Shown here: positions 38,838 through 47,732 of the stretch, piece after piece
Numbering within the stretch: the stretch's first letter is position 1
Layout: each line of letters opens with the position of its first letter
Origin: Thiosymbion sp942492625
GTDB taxonomy: Bacteria; Pseudomonadota; Gammaproteobacteria; Chromatiales; Chromatiaceae
Direction: 5' to 3'
Length of the DNA: 64,000 nucleotides
Assembly: GCA_942492625.1 (NCBI GenBank)
Contig: CALOFM010000016.1
Coordinates: 73,270 to 137,269 of the forward strand
Program-made: the position numbers and the translations under genes
Notes under the pieces: model-generated
Told to the model about the DNA's origin: nothing
Database searches by the model: none
The model's input: only the letters and a program-made list of their open reading frames with translations

Positions 38838-39306
38838 TTGATCAGGCTCCTGCCTATCCGACTAGCGACGCTGTCGAATCGCGCCGCGCCGACGACCAAG
38901 AGAACGGCCGGAGAAACAGGCCGGGTGCGGACAAGAAAGAGACGGCGGTGGCGTTCGTTTCCATGCGCGAGGGAAACCTCAGCGGCTGAAATCAAATACG
39001 GAGTGCGGTTACTGTCGGCCTTTTATTTTCAATCTGTTAGGCCGCACGATACATTTTTCTAATGAGGCGGTGGCGAGTAAACGCCGTACGGATACCCCAC
39101 AAATCTCGATTGAGTATAACGCGGGGTCTGAAAGGTACGTTTGACCTGGCTCAACGCGCAAGGTAATCGCCGATTTTCAGCTTACCGGCACGGCCGCGGT
39201 GCGACGTAAGACCTCAGTGTGGCAGGTGCTTCGACAGTTCCCGCACAGGGCTTCGCCCCCGGGCGGGTATGTCTCGCCCCTTCGGGGCTGGAGATCGGCC
39301 TGCAGA
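38838..39306. other. leader region of the rnfB operon; no gene
   Basis: 470 bp without a protein-like frame. AT-rich sequence at about 39015-39065 is the likeliest site of the minus-strand promoter, but no clean -35/-10 pair stands out. Two GC hairpins lie at 39240-39267 (CCCGC outer stem, GGGC inner part) and 39276-39288 (GCCCC-TTC-GGGGC), just past the hisHF stop; they lack a T-run but could end the hisHF transcript. Confidence 0.5.
39240..39288 (-). terminator. hairpin pair downstream of hisHF, possible terminator
   Basis: Two adjacent GC-rich stem-loops lie within 70 bp after the hisHF stop on the minus strand. No T-run follows, so intrinsic termination is uncertain; they may be mRNA-stabilising structures or repeats. 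Confidence 0.35.
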
Positions 39307-40893
39307 CTAGCCGCGTATCTCTACGCCAATGTCCTCGAGATGCGCCTTGACGGCCGATATGGGGACCTCACGGCGGTGAAAGATGCCGGCGGCAAGTGCC
39401 GCCTCCACGTCCGTTGCCTCGAAGACCTCGGCGAAGTGCTCGACCTTCCCCGCCCCGCTGGAGGCGATGACGGGAATGCTCACGGCATCACTGACCGCAG
39501 ATATCAGCTCCAGGTCGAAGCCAGCGCCCGTTCCGTCCCGGTCGATGGAGTTCAACAGGATCTCGCCGGCGCCCAGCAGCTCGCACACCCGCGCCAGCTC
39601 AACCGCGTCCAGGTCCCTGCCCTCGCGCCCACCCTTCACCGTGCACTGAAACCAGCAATACTGCTCGCCGTTCGGGCCCGGGCGCTCGGTACGCACCGTG
39701 TGATGGCGGGTCTGCTCGGGCGAACCGACGTAGACCCGGCGCGGATCGACCGAGATGACCACCGCTTGATTGCCATAGACCCGGGCGATCTGCTCGATGG
39801 AGCTGTCGCCGGACGGGCCTCCCGACTCCAGGTACCGCTCCACGGCAAGCACTGCATCGCTGCCGATGGATACCTTGTCCGCGCCGGAACGAAAGTAGGC
39901 CGAGGCCACGTCGAGCGCCGAGTAATGACGACCGTCCGCGTCCGTGAACGCGCGAATGCCCCCACCGATGGTCAGGGGCACGAACACCTTCTCGGATGTG
40001 CGCTCCAAGACCTCCAGCATGGGTTGGTCCTGCAGAGGAAAGTCACGAAAGGCGGTGATGTTGAGGAACGTGATCTCGTCCGCCCCCTCCTCGTAATAAC
40101 GCCGGGCCAGGTCCACCGGCTTACCCAGATTGCGGACCTGTCCCTCCTCGCGGACGTCGTACTGATCGCCCTTGGTGACCACCAAATCGCCGGCATCGTT
40201 GGCGCGCACGTCCAGACAGGCGATGATGCGCTTGGCCAGCCGGGTCTCACCGTCTGCGCGCGCCCACTCGCCGGCCGCCGGAACGGAAGAACCCGACAGG
40301 AATCTCTCCAACAGGCGCAGACCTGCCTCTGCGCTCTTCTCGGGGTGAAATTGAACCGCGGCCACCCCGCCCTTCTGCACCGCGCTCAGGAGCTCGCAGC
40401 CATAGTCGGAGCAGGCCAGCACCCAATCGGAGTTGGAGGGCTCGGGCACGGCATGGTAGGAGTGCACGAAGTAGAGCTTTTCACCTTGGTACCCGGCGAA
40501 TAGGGGAGACTCCCGCAAGAGCCGAACCCCGTTCCAGCCCATGTGGGGAACCGACAGCCTGCCGGCCGGGAAACGGCGGACCTTGCCCGGAATGAGCCCG
40601 AGACCCGCGACACCGGGCGACTCCTCGCTGCCTTCGAACAGGCACTGCAGTCCGATGCAGATTCCCAGGAACGGCCTGCCCGCACTCAGATACTCCTTCA
40701 GCGGCTCGGCATAGCCCAGCGAATGAAGACGCTGCATGGCCGCCCCGAAGGCGCCTACTCCGGGAAAGATCAGGCGCTCCGCCTTCAAGATCTCCTGCGG
40801 CCTGGATATATCCGTGATCTCAAAGCCGAGCCTGCGGATGGCGTTGCGGAGACTGCGCACATTGCCGGCACCGTAATCGAGAAGAGAGATCAT
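39307..40893 (-). CDS. hisHF: bifunctional imidazole glycerol phosphate synthase (HisH-HisF fusion, HIS7-like)
   Basis: 528 residues. The N-terminal class I glutamine amidotransferase has its nucleophile Cys79 in FLGICIGLQ and FHPEKS for the His-Glu pair. From about residue 220 the HisF cyclase barrel follows (RIIACLDV, LTIGGGIR, GSDAV, NSIDRDGTG, ASSGAG). It carries inserts seen in yeast/plant HIS7 (DGRHYSALDVASAYFRSGAD, EQYCWFQCTVKGGREGRD). The enzyme makes IGP and AICAR for histidine and purine synthesis. Most bacteria use separate hisH and hisF. No other his genes are nearby, and the gene follows hoxH by 36 bp. Confidence 0.9.
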   Translation of the reverse strand: MISLLDYGAGNVRSLRNAIRRLGFEITDISRPQEILKAERLIFPGVGAFGAAMQRLHSLGYAEPLKEYLSAGRPFLGICIGLQCLFEGSEESPGVAGLGLIPGKVRRFPAGRLSVPHMGWNGVRLLRESPLFAGYQGEKLYFVHSYHAVPEPSNSDWVLACSDYGCELLSAVQKGGVAAVQFHPEKSAEAGLRLLERFLSGSSVPAAGEWARADGETRLAKRIIACLDVRANDAGDLVVTKGDQYDVREEGQVRNLGKPVDLARRYYEEGADEITFLNITAFRDFPLQDQPMLEVLERTSEKVFVPLTIGGGIRAFTDADGRHYSALDVASAYFRSGADKVSIGSDAVLAVERYLESGGPSGDSSIEQIARVYGNQAVVISVDPRRVYVGSPEQTRHHTVRTERPGPNGEQYCWFQCTVKGGREGRDLDAVELARVCELLGAGEILLNSIDRDGTGAGFDLELISAVSDAVSIPVIASSGAGKVEHFAEVFEATDVEAALAAGIFHRREVPISAVKAHLEDIGVEIRG

Positions 40894-40929
40894 GACCCTA
40901 CAACCTGTCGGATTGGGGAAACGCGCATT

Positions 40930-42426
40930 TTAAACGAACATCCCCTTCTGGATGCGGCCGGTTGCCCCCCGGTGGATACGGTCCAGCGTCTCACCGTCGG
41001 CGTTCACAAGCTGGATTTCCAGGGGCATCCTGCCAACGGCATGGGTAGCGCAGGACAGGCAGGGATCGTACGCGCGGATGGCGACCTCGATTTGATTGAG
41101 CAGGGGCTCGGTCAGCTCTTTTCCGTCCAGGTAGGTACTTGCCACCTGGCGAATGGACTCGTTCATGGATTGGTTGTTGCTGGTGGTGGAGACGATCAGA
41201 TTGGCCCTGGTCACGAGTCCATCCCCATCGATTTCGTAATGATGGAACAGGGTGCCACGGGGCGCCTCCAAGACGCCGATGCCCTTCTCCCGCATCCCAC
41301 CTCGCACACGCAAGTCGTCACCGAGCAGATCAGGGTCGTCCAGCGAGCCTCTGATGGCCTCGGCGCAATAGAGCAGCTCGATGAGGCGCGCCCAATGGTT
41401 CGCCAGCGCCGCATGCAGCGGCCGGCCCTCCCCCGCCGCCTTGAAGTCCTGGCGCTCCTGCTCGGCCAGCGGCATGTCGAAGCGGCCACAGTTGTTGACC
41501 CGAGCCAGCGGGCCCACGCGGTACCAGCCGTCCTCGGGCCCGAGATCGGCGATGAAGGGAAACTTCATGTAGGACCATGGCTTGATCTCCTCTTTCAGGA
41601 GGCGCTCGTAGTCGCGGTAATCCAGGTGATCGAAAATGGTTTCTCCATCTGCATCCTTGAGGCGAAGACCACCATGGTAAATCTCGAACGCCCCGTCGGC
41701 CCGGACCATGCTGAGGGTGCTCGACTCCACCTTGCCAAAGCTGTAGTGGTAGTCCGGGTTCCGCAGGAAGATCCTTTTCATGAGCTGGACCGCCTCCTCG
41801 GCCCATTGGATCATCAGGTCGATATCCTTGAGCAGGTAGTCCCGCTCGTCCACATTCAGGGACTTGTTGACCCCTCCCGGGATGGCGCCTGTTCCGTGAA
41901 TGCGCCTCCCGGCCGTGACACGGATGACCTCCTGGCCGTACTTGCGCAGCAACACCCCGCGCTTGGCGATCTGCGGACGGTCCCTGATCAGGCCCAAAAT
42001 GTTGCGGTGCGCCACCGCATCGTCGAAGCCGAACAGCAGATCCGGGGACGACAAATGGAAAAAATGCAGGGCGTGGGATTGCAGCGTCTGACCCAGGTGC
42101 ATGAGCCGGCGCACCTTCTCCGCCGTCGGGGTGAGCAGGTCCACGCCCACCAGCTGGTCAGTGGCCTTGGCCGCAGCAAGGTGGTGACTGACCGGGCAGA
42201 TGCCGCACAGGCGCTGCACGAGCACCGGCAGCTCCCAATATGGCCGGCCCTGGATGAACTTCTCGAAGCCGCGGAGCTCGACGATATGCAGCCGCGTCTG
42301 GTGGATGCGGTTGTCCTCGTCCAGCAGCAGAGTGACCTTACCGTGCCCCTCCACCCGGGTGAGGGGCTCGATGACCACGCGCCTGAGCCCCTCGGGATCG
42401 GCGGCGGTTTCCAGTGGGTTGGCCAT
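40930..42426 (-). CDS. hoxH: [NiFe]-hydrogenase large subunit, HoxH-type, orphan
   Basis: 498 residues. The L1 motif RLCGICPVSHH (Cys74, Cys77) and L2 motif DPCLSCATH (Cys456, Cys459) supply the four Ni-Fe ligands. A 37-residue tail follows the His of L2, the part normally removed by a dedicated endoprotease after metal insertion. EPLTRVEGHG near residue 20 is also canonical. It resembles the catalytic subunit of bidirectional NAD-linked hydrogenases. No hoxF, hoxU or hoxY lies beside it; the neighbours are a Mth938 protein and hisHF. HypF for ligand synthesis is encoded at 61-64 kb. Confidence 0.88.
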   Translation of the reverse strand: MANPLETAADPEGLRRVVIEPLTRVEGHGKVTLLLDEDNRIHQTRLHIVELRGFEKFIQGRPYWELPVLVQRLCGICPVSHHLAAAKATDQLVGVDLLTPTAEKVRRLMHLGQTLQSHALHFFHLSSPDLLFGFDDAVAHRNILGLIRDRPQIAKRGVLLRKYGQEVIRVTAGRRIHGTGAIPGGVNKSLNVDERDYLLKDIDLMIQWAEEAVQLMKRIFLRNPDYHYSFGKVESSTLSMVRADGAFEIYHGGLRLKDADGETIFDHLDYRDYERLLKEEIKPWSYMKFPFIADLGPEDGWYRVGPLARVNNCGRFDMPLAEQERQDFKAAGEGRPLHAALANHWARLIELLYCAEAIRGSLDDPDLLGDDLRVRGGMREKGIGVLEAPRGTLFHHYEIDGDGLVTRANLIVSTTSNNQSMNESIRQVASTYLDGKELTEPLLNQIEVAIRAYDPCLSCATHAVGRMPLEIQLVNADGETLDRIHRGATGRIQKGMFV

Positions 42427-42459
42427 ATCGATATCCCTCCGGCAACAGGGGAAACAGGC

Positions 42460-42831
42460 TCAAAGCATGATCAGGCCCGCAGCGACTTTGCGGCCCTCAG
42501 CCATCAGGATGTTGTAGGTGCGGCACGCAGCTCCGGTGTCCATGATCTCCACGCCGAGGCCCCGCTGCATCGCGGCGAGATAGGCCCGCGGATCCGGGAA
42601 GACCTGGCGCTCTCCAGTGCCGACGATGATGACCTGAGGGTCGAGCTTGACCAGGTCCTCGAAATGCTCCGCAGTCAGGTCTGCCGCAGACTCGGGGCCC
42701 CAACCGGTGAGGACGCGCTCCGGGCTGACGATCAGGCCCTGAGCGTAGATCCGCCCATCGATGATGATTCGGCCCCGCTCGTAGCCCTGAATCAGGTGAC
42801 CGTCGTCGGTGTCGGCTTCGGCGAACTTCAT
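42460..42831 (-). CDS. Mth938/DUF498-domain protein
   Basis: 123 residues of a single Mth938-like domain (IIVGTGERQVFPDP central, then MDTGAACRTYNILMAEGRKVAAGLI), a fold shared with the mitochondrial complex I assembly factor NDUFAF3 and with AAMDC. In many gammaproteobacteria this gene sits beside alaC and hom, as here (divergent from alaC). It also precedes hoxH by 33 bp on the same strand. Since HoxH is homologous to the complex I subunit served by NDUFAF3, an assembly role is conceivable but speculative. Confidence 0.82.
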   Translation of the reverse strand: MKFAEADTDDGHLIQGYERGRIIIDGRIYAQGLIVSPERVLTGWGPESAADLTAEHFEDLVKLDPQVIIVGTGERQVFPDPRAYLAAMQRGLGVEIMDTGAACRTYNILMAEGRKVAAGLIML

Positions 42832-42952
42832 GCCGGCAACATACCCGATGGCCGGAATGCGGACAAGGCGGCGGCTCGCATTTGAATCTTGGACTCCTGG
42901 CAGTACACTCTTTCATTTTCGCCCATCCATCCGTCGTGAGGTTTCCGTCGTC

Positions 42953-44182
42953 GTGCCCCATCAGGAATTCCCCCGCATCAAACGCCTGCCACCTTATGTC
43001 TTTAACATCGTCAATCAGCTGAAGGCGGAGGCACGGGCGCGCGGCGAGGACATCATCGATTTCGGCATGGGGAATCCGGATCAGCCCACGCCCCGGCACA
43101 TCGTAGACAAGCTGGTAGAAGTGGCCAAGCGCAAAACCACCCACAGGTACTCTGTCTCCCGCGGCATCCCGCGCCTGCGCCGCGCCATCTGCAACTGGTA
43201 CCAAACCCGCTACGACGTGAGCCTGGACCCCGACAGCCAGGCCATCGTTACAATCGGCTCCAAGGAGGGTCTGGCCCATCTCGCTTTGGCGACCATGGGT
43301 GCCGGAGATACGGTACTGGTGCCCAATCCGGCCTATCCGATCCACCCCTACGGCTTCATCATCGCCGGAGCGGACGTCCGCCACGTTCGCATGGTCCCGG
43401 GGGTGGATTTTTTCGAGGAGCTGCGCAAGGCGATCCAGGATTCCTGGCCCAAGCCCAAGATGCTGGTACTGAACTTTCCGGGCAATCCAACCACCCATTG
43501 CGTAGAGCTGGAGTTCTTCGAGGAAATCGTCGCCACCGCCCGCGAGTACGGAATCTGGGTGGTCCACGATCTGGCGTATGCCGATATCGTGTTCGACGGC
43601 TACAAGGCACCCTCGATCCTGCAGGTGCCGGGTGCCGAGGAGGTTGCGGTGGAATCCTTCTCCCTTTCGAAGAGCTATAACATGCCCGGCTGGCGCATCG
43701 GCTTCATGTGCGGCAACCGGGAACTGATCGCCGCCCTGGCACGCATCAAGTCCTACCTAGACTACGGCACCTTCACCCCCATCCAAGTAGCGGCCATCGC
43801 CGCCTTGGAAGGCCCTCAGGACTGCGTGGCCGAGATCCGCGATCGCTATCAGAGCCGGCGGGACGTCCTGTGCGACGGCCTCAAGGCAGCCGGTTGGGCC
43901 ATCGAGAAGCCCAAGGCGACCATGTTCGTGTGGGCACGCATCCCGGACAAGTGCCAAGAGCAGTTACGCGAACAGCAGGGCGACTCGGAAGGCAGCTCCG
44001 TATCTCTCGCGTTTGCCAAGAAGCTACTGGCCGAGGCCAAGGTCGCCGTCTCACCGGGCATCGGCTTCGGCCAGTACGGGGACGACCACGTGCGCTTTGG
44101 CCTGATAGAGAACGAGCACCGCACCCGTCAGGCCGTCCGCGGCATTCGTGACCTGTTGCGTCGCGACGCCTGCGTGCGCTGA
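42953..44182 (+). CDS. alaC: alanine transaminase AlaC-type (class I/II aminotransferase)
   Basis: About 409 residues, very close in pattern to E. coli AlaC. It transfers an amino group between glutamate and pyruvate using pyridoxal phosphate. GTG 42953 is preferred: it gives the typical start before RIKRLPPYVFN and has GTGAGG upstream, whereas the earlier open frame overlaps the divergent gene. The PLP-binding Lys lies in SLSKSYNMPGWRIGF, and GMGNPDQPTP and FPGNPTT are further signatures. It is followed by hom, 32 bp away, the usual order. Confidence 0.9.
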   Translation: MPHQEFPRIKRLPPYVFNIVNQLKAEARARGEDIIDFGMGNPDQPTPRHIVDKLVEVAKRKTTHRYSVSRGIPRLRRAICNWYQTRYDVSLDPDSQAIVTIGSKEGLAHLALATMGAGDTVLVPNPAYPIHPYGFIIAGADVRHVRMVPGVDFFEELRKAIQDSWPKPKMLVLNFPGNPTTHCVELEFFEEIVATAREYGIWVVHDLAYADIVFDGYKAPSILQVPGAEEVAVESFSLSKSYNMPGWRIGFMCGNRELIAALARIKSYLDYGTFTPIQVAAIAALEGPQDCVAEIRDRYQSRRDVLCDGLKAAGWAIEKPKATMFVWARIPDKCQEQLREQQGDSEGSSVSLAFAKKLLAEAKVAVSPGIGFGQYGDDHVRFGLIENEHRTRQAVRGIRDLLRRDACVR

Positions 44183-44214
44183 AGATATCGAGAGTCATCA
44201 ATGAGGAAAGTCGA

Positions 44215-45531
44215 ATGGATCCGGTGAACATCGGGTTGTTGGGAATGGGCACCGTCGGCGGCGGCACGGTTTCGGTTCTGAGCGGAAACGCGCGGGAGAT
44301 CGCCCGCCGCGCAGGACGAGGAATCCGCATCGCCCACGCGGCCGCACGCGCGTACGATCCGACCGCAATCAACGGCCTGGACCAAATCGGGCGTATTTCT
44401 GAAGATGCCTTCGCCGTGGTGGAAGACCCGCAGATCGACATCGTCATAGAGCTCATCGGGGGCTACTCCCCGGCGAAGGAGCTGGTGCTCAAGGCCATTG
44501 AGAACGGCAAGCACGTCGTCACCGCCAACAAGGCCCTGATCGCCCTGCACGGCAACGAGATCTTCGCCGCCGCACGGGAGCGCGGCGTCATGGTGGCCTT
44601 CGAGGCCGCGGTGGCCGGCGGAATCCCCATCATCAAGGCCCTCCGCGAGGGGCTGGCGGCAAACCATATCGAATGGATCGCCGGCATCATCAACGGCACC
44701 GGCAACTACATTTTGACCGAGATGCGGGACAAGGGCCGCGACTTCGCAGACGTGCTCGCGGAGGCACAGGGTCTGGGCTATGCGGAGGCGGACCCGACCT
44801 TCGACGTAGAGGGGATCGATGCGGCCCACAAGCTGACCATCCTCGGATCGCTGGCCTTCGGTATCCCGCTGCAGTTCGACAAGACCTACACCGAGGGCAT
44901 CTCAAAAATCGAGACCCAGGACGTGTCCTACGCTGCGGACCTGGGTTACCGCATCAAGCACTTGGGCATCGCCCGCAAGACCGGCGACGGTATCGAGATG
45001 CGGGTGCACCCCACGCTCATCCCCCATCGCCGGCTGATCGCCAACGTCAACGGCGTCATGAATGCGGTCCTGGTCAAGGGCGACGCCGTGGGCCCGACCC
45101 TCTACTACGGTGCCGGGGCCGGCTCTTTGCCCACTGCCTCGGCCGTCGTAGCGGACGTAGTGGACGTTACCCGCGCGCTGACAACCGACCCCAACAACCG
45201 GGTACCGCATCTCGCCTTCCAGCCCGACGAACTCTCGGACATGCCCCTGCTGCCCATGGAACAGGTCGAGACCGCCTACTACCTGCGCATTACCGCGCTG
45301 GACCAACCCGGCGTCATGGCCCGCATCGCCGGCATCCTGGGCGAGGAAGAGATCAGCATCGAGGCCATCGTGCAGAAGGAGCCGGAGGAAGGAGACACCC
45401 AGGTGCCGCTCATCATGCTCAGTCACAGAGTCCTGGAAGGACGCATGAATCAGGCCATTGCGCGGATCGAGGCCCTGGATTCGGTCAAGGGCGAGGTGGT
45501 TCGCATCCGGGTGGAGCATTTGGCGGGCTGA
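44215..45531 (+). CDS. hom: homoserine dehydrogenase
   Basis: 438 residues. It reduces aspartate semialdehyde to homoserine for threonine and methionine synthesis. The NAD(P)-binding GLLGMGTVGGGTV opens the protein, NGTGNYILTEM and GLGYAEADPTFDVEGIDAAHK form the catalytic region, and a C-terminal ACT domain begins around residue 360 (RITALDQPGVMARIAGIL), implying feedback control by an amino acid. ATG 44215 follows GAGGAAAG. thrC, its common neighbour, is not found next to it. Confidence 0.93.
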   Translation: MDPVNIGLLGMGTVGGGTVSVLSGNAREIARRAGRGIRIAHAAARAYDPTAINGLDQIGRISEDAFAVVEDPQIDIVIELIGGYSPAKELVLKAIENGKHVVTANKALIALHGNEIFAAARERGVMVAFEAAVAGGIPIIKALREGLAANHIEWIAGIINGTGNYILTEMRDKGRDFADVLAEAQGLGYAEADPTFDVEGIDAAHKLTILGSLAFGIPLQFDKTYTEGISKIETQDVSYAADLGYRIKHLGIARKTGDGIEMRVHPTLIPHRRLIANVNGVMNAVLVKGDAVGPTLYYGAGAGSLPTASAVVADVVDVTRALTTDPNNRVPHLAFQPDELSDMPLLPMEQVETAYYLRITALDQPGVMARIAGILGEEEISIEAIVQKEPEEGDTQVPLIMLSHRVLEGRMNQAIARIEALDSVKGEVVRIRVEHLAG

Positions 45532-45544
45532 GAGTTGCCTGTAC

Positions 45545-45640
45545 GTCGCGCTCCGGTCCGACTTCCAAAGCCTGTGGGTCAGACTTCAGTCCGACTTCCG
45601 ACGCCCTGTCAGGCTGAAGCCCGACCCACACAGGAGAAAC
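45545..45640. repeat. REP-like hairpin element after hom
   Basis: An imperfect inverted repeat pairs CCTGTGGGTCAGACTTCAG (45570 region) with CTGAAGCCCGACCCACACAGG (45613 region). GTCCGACTTCC occurs twice beside it. The AGCCCGACC word also occurs near 1.65 kb. Probably a dispersed repetitive extragenic palindrome that may also end the hom transcript. Confidence 0.55.
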
Positions 45641-45677
45641 CAAGTCCGCACCGAGAAGGGTCTCCGGATCCAGATCC

Positions 45678-46724
45678 ATGGTAGCGATCGGCCGCATAGA
45701 CCTGCTGATCCCCGGCCTGCTCGGCCCGATACCGGTGCTGCCCGGGGATCTGCCGGACCTACCCTCTTTATCCCGGCTCCTGGGAAAGGCCGACAGCCGT
45801 CAAGGCGCCGGCACGGATATCATCAGCGTCCTGTTCGAGCGCTTCGGAATGGATCTCGCCCCGGACCGGGACCCGCCGAGCGCTGCCTTCAGCCGTCTAG
45901 CCGACAGATCGGACACTCCGAGCGCGGCTTACTGGCTCCACGCAGACCCCGTGCACCTGCGCCCGGATCGTGACCGGCTGTTGCTCTTCGACTCCCGCCA
46001 TCTCGGCCTGGAGCAGCAGGAGACCGACTCCCTGATCGAGCTCTTCAACGGCCACTTCGCCGCAGACGGCCTGAACCTGGAGGCACCCTCCCGCGCACGC
46101 TGGTACCTGCGCCTGGAGCAGCCCCCCGGCATCCGTACCCGCCCGCTCGCCGACGTCGTCGGGCGCGACATCGGACGGTCCTATCTAGGGGGGGACGAAG
46201 CGAAGCAATGGATGCGATGGCTCAACGAGGCGCAGATGCTCTTCCACCATTCGGACGTGAACCGGCAAAGGGAGCTCACCGGGCGGCCCGGGGTGAGCGG
46301 TATCTGGCCCTGGGGTGGCGGCTCGCTTCCCGCGGCCATGCCCCGGCCCCGATACCGGTCGGTCTTCGCCGACGCCCCCCTCGCGGTTGGTCTGGGTATC
46401 GCCACCGGTGCCCAAACCCATCGGCTACCCCGGGACCCGTGCGAGTTACCGGGCGAAGGACGGACGGAACCGGCACTGCTGCTCTGGGATGCCCTCTGGC
46501 CCGCGGTGCTGGACGCAGACGCCGACACCTGGATTCGGGAGCTATCGCGGCTGGATGACTGGATCCCCGGGCTGGTCAATCGGCTCAAAGCCGGCGGGCT
46601 CGCGCAGATCGACCTCTTTCCCTGCGACGGAACGTGCCTTGCGGTTAAGCGCAGCGCCCTGCGGCGGTTCTGGCGCCGCTCGGTGGACATTGGCGGGCAG
46701 ATACAAAGGACGCCGACGGGTTGA
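45678..46724 (+). CDS. conserved RpfE-type protein (COG4255-like)
   Basis: 348 residues without signal peptide or membrane segment. The WPWGGGSLP motif at about 213-221 and the overall Pro/Arg-rich composition match the conserved family sometimes named 'regulatory protein, RpfE type' and related in fold to phosphoglycerate-mutase-like proteins. Function is not established. It lies 146 bp after hom across the repeat element, so probably a separate transcript. Confidence 0.55.
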   Translation: MVAIGRIDLLIPGLLGPIPVLPGDLPDLPSLSRLLGKADSRQGAGTDIISVLFERFGMDLAPDRDPPSAAFSRLADRSDTPSAAYWLHADPVHLRPDRDRLLLFDSRHLGLEQQETDSLIELFNGHFAADGLNLEAPSRARWYLRLEQPPGIRTRPLADVVGRDIGRSYLGGDEAKQWMRWLNEAQMLFHHSDVNRQRELTGRPGVSGIWPWGGGSLPAAMPRPRYRSVFADAPLAVGLGIATGAQTHRLPRDPCELPGEGRTEPALLLWDALWPAVLDADADTWIRELSRLDDWIPGLVNRLKAGGLAQIDLFPCDGTCLAVKRSALRRFWRRSVDIGGQIQRTPTG

Positions 46725-46793
46725 GGCGATCTCTGCCAGAACACATACCTCTTCGGCAATCGCTTAACGCCGACCGGGACCGCGAGCCCGCAG

Positions 46794-47177
46794 CTACCGG
46801 GCGATGGTCAGGATCTTCCAGGTCCCGTCGACCTTGCAGAAATCCACGCTGGAGGTGGCGCTTCCCCGGGTTGCCTTAATGGCCAAGCTGACGACACTGA
46901 GCCGGCGGCAATCGCGCCCGTCCCGGGTGAAGCTGCGGACAGGCGTCAGGGTCCCGGAGCTTCCGGTTTGCTCGTTGCTCCAGCTGACGGCTTCCCCATC
47001 CGCGGAATTGTCCAGGGCCTGGTCCGCGGCATCGCTCATCATCTTGAGGTCCGCGTCGTTGAAGAAACGGATCGGCGCCTGGTCGAGAAAGGTGAGATCC
47101 AGGGCTTGGACCAGCGCCGGTGCAGCGAAGGCAGAGAGGGCGAACAGGGTGGCCGTGAGGGTTCTCTTGATGCGCAT
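46794..47177 (-). CDS. secreted 17-kDa-antigen-like protein
   Basis: About 127 residues from ATG 47177, giving a clean signal peptide (MRIKRTLTATLFALSAFAAP, cleaved near Val-Gln-Ala). The mature part, with FFNDADLKMMSDAADQALDN, Trp-Ser-Asn-Glu-Gln-Thr-Gly, a CRR motif and a last Cys before DGTWKIL, follows the pattern of the common-antigen/17 kDa surface-antigen-like domain. Two Cys could form a disulfide. No partner is evident. Confidence 0.6.
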   Translation of the reverse strand: MRIKRTLTATLFALSAFAAPALVQALDLTFLDQAPIRFFNDADLKMMSDAADQALDNSADGEAVSWSNEQTGSSGTLTPVRSFTRDGRDCRRLSVVSLAIKATRGSATSSVDFCKVDGTWKILTIAR

Positions 47178-47244
47178 GATGGGGTCCCTTGGAGGCTTAA
47201 AAGCGTGCGGCCGATTATAGTTCAACGCCGCTTTTCGCGGCGGA

Positions 47245-47727
47245 TCATCGGCCGATGCTCATAAGCCTGGCGTTCAAAAGGCGCAGGGCGTCTTGCGTAT
47301 CCAGGGAGATGATGTAGCCCCGTTTGCCCCCGTTGATGTAGATCCTGGGAAGCTCGGAGATGGCGCGCTCGCAGCACAGGGGCATGGCGCGCCGCGTCCC
47401 GAACGGCGATGTACCCCCGATCTGATAGCCCGAGTGGCGGTAGGCGGTCTTTGGATCGCAGGGGCGGATCTGCTTGACGCCCAGCTCTCGTGCCAGGGCC
47501 TTCGTGGAGACCTCCCGGTCGCCGTGCATGAGCACGATCATGGGATTCGCGGCCTCGTCTTCCATGATCAGGGTCTTGATCACAAGGTGCTCATCGACAC
47601 CCAGCTCTGCGGCGAACCGGGCCGTGCCCCCGCCCTGCACGTACTCGTAAGGATGGTCCTTGAAGGAGATTCCCGCCTTGCGCAGCACCCGAACTGCTCG
47701 GGTAACGGGTCCTTTCTTCGCCGCCAT
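47245..47727 (-). CDS. ybaK: YbaK/EbsC-type aminoacyl-tRNA deacylase
   Basis: About 160 residues from ATG 47727 (an in-frame ATG 24 nt upstream is possible and would overlap the methyltransferase). The YbaK/ProX-like editing domain shows VIKTLIMEDE, the Lys-Ala-Leu segment and GYQIGGTSPFGTR, the last being the characteristic Gly-x-Ser/Thr-Pro loop. Such enzymes remove misacylated amino acids, typically Cys-tRNA(Pro). It is transcribed after the DUF938 methyltransferase gene and may be coupled to it. Confidence 0.88.
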   Translation of the reverse strand: MAAKKGPVTRAVRVLRKAGISFKDHPYEYVQGGGTARFAAELGVDEHLVIKTLIMEDEAANPMIVLMHGDREVSTKALARELGVKQIRPCDPKTAYRHSGYQIGGTSPFGTRRAMPLCCERAISELPRIYINGGKRGYIISLDTQDALRLLNARLMSIGR

Positions 47728-47732
47728 AAGCC

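Noticed and set aside
40543..42885. 780-residue plus-strand open frame across hisHF and hoxH
   Set aside because: Antisense shadow of two well-recognised minus-strand genes; composition is not protein-like.
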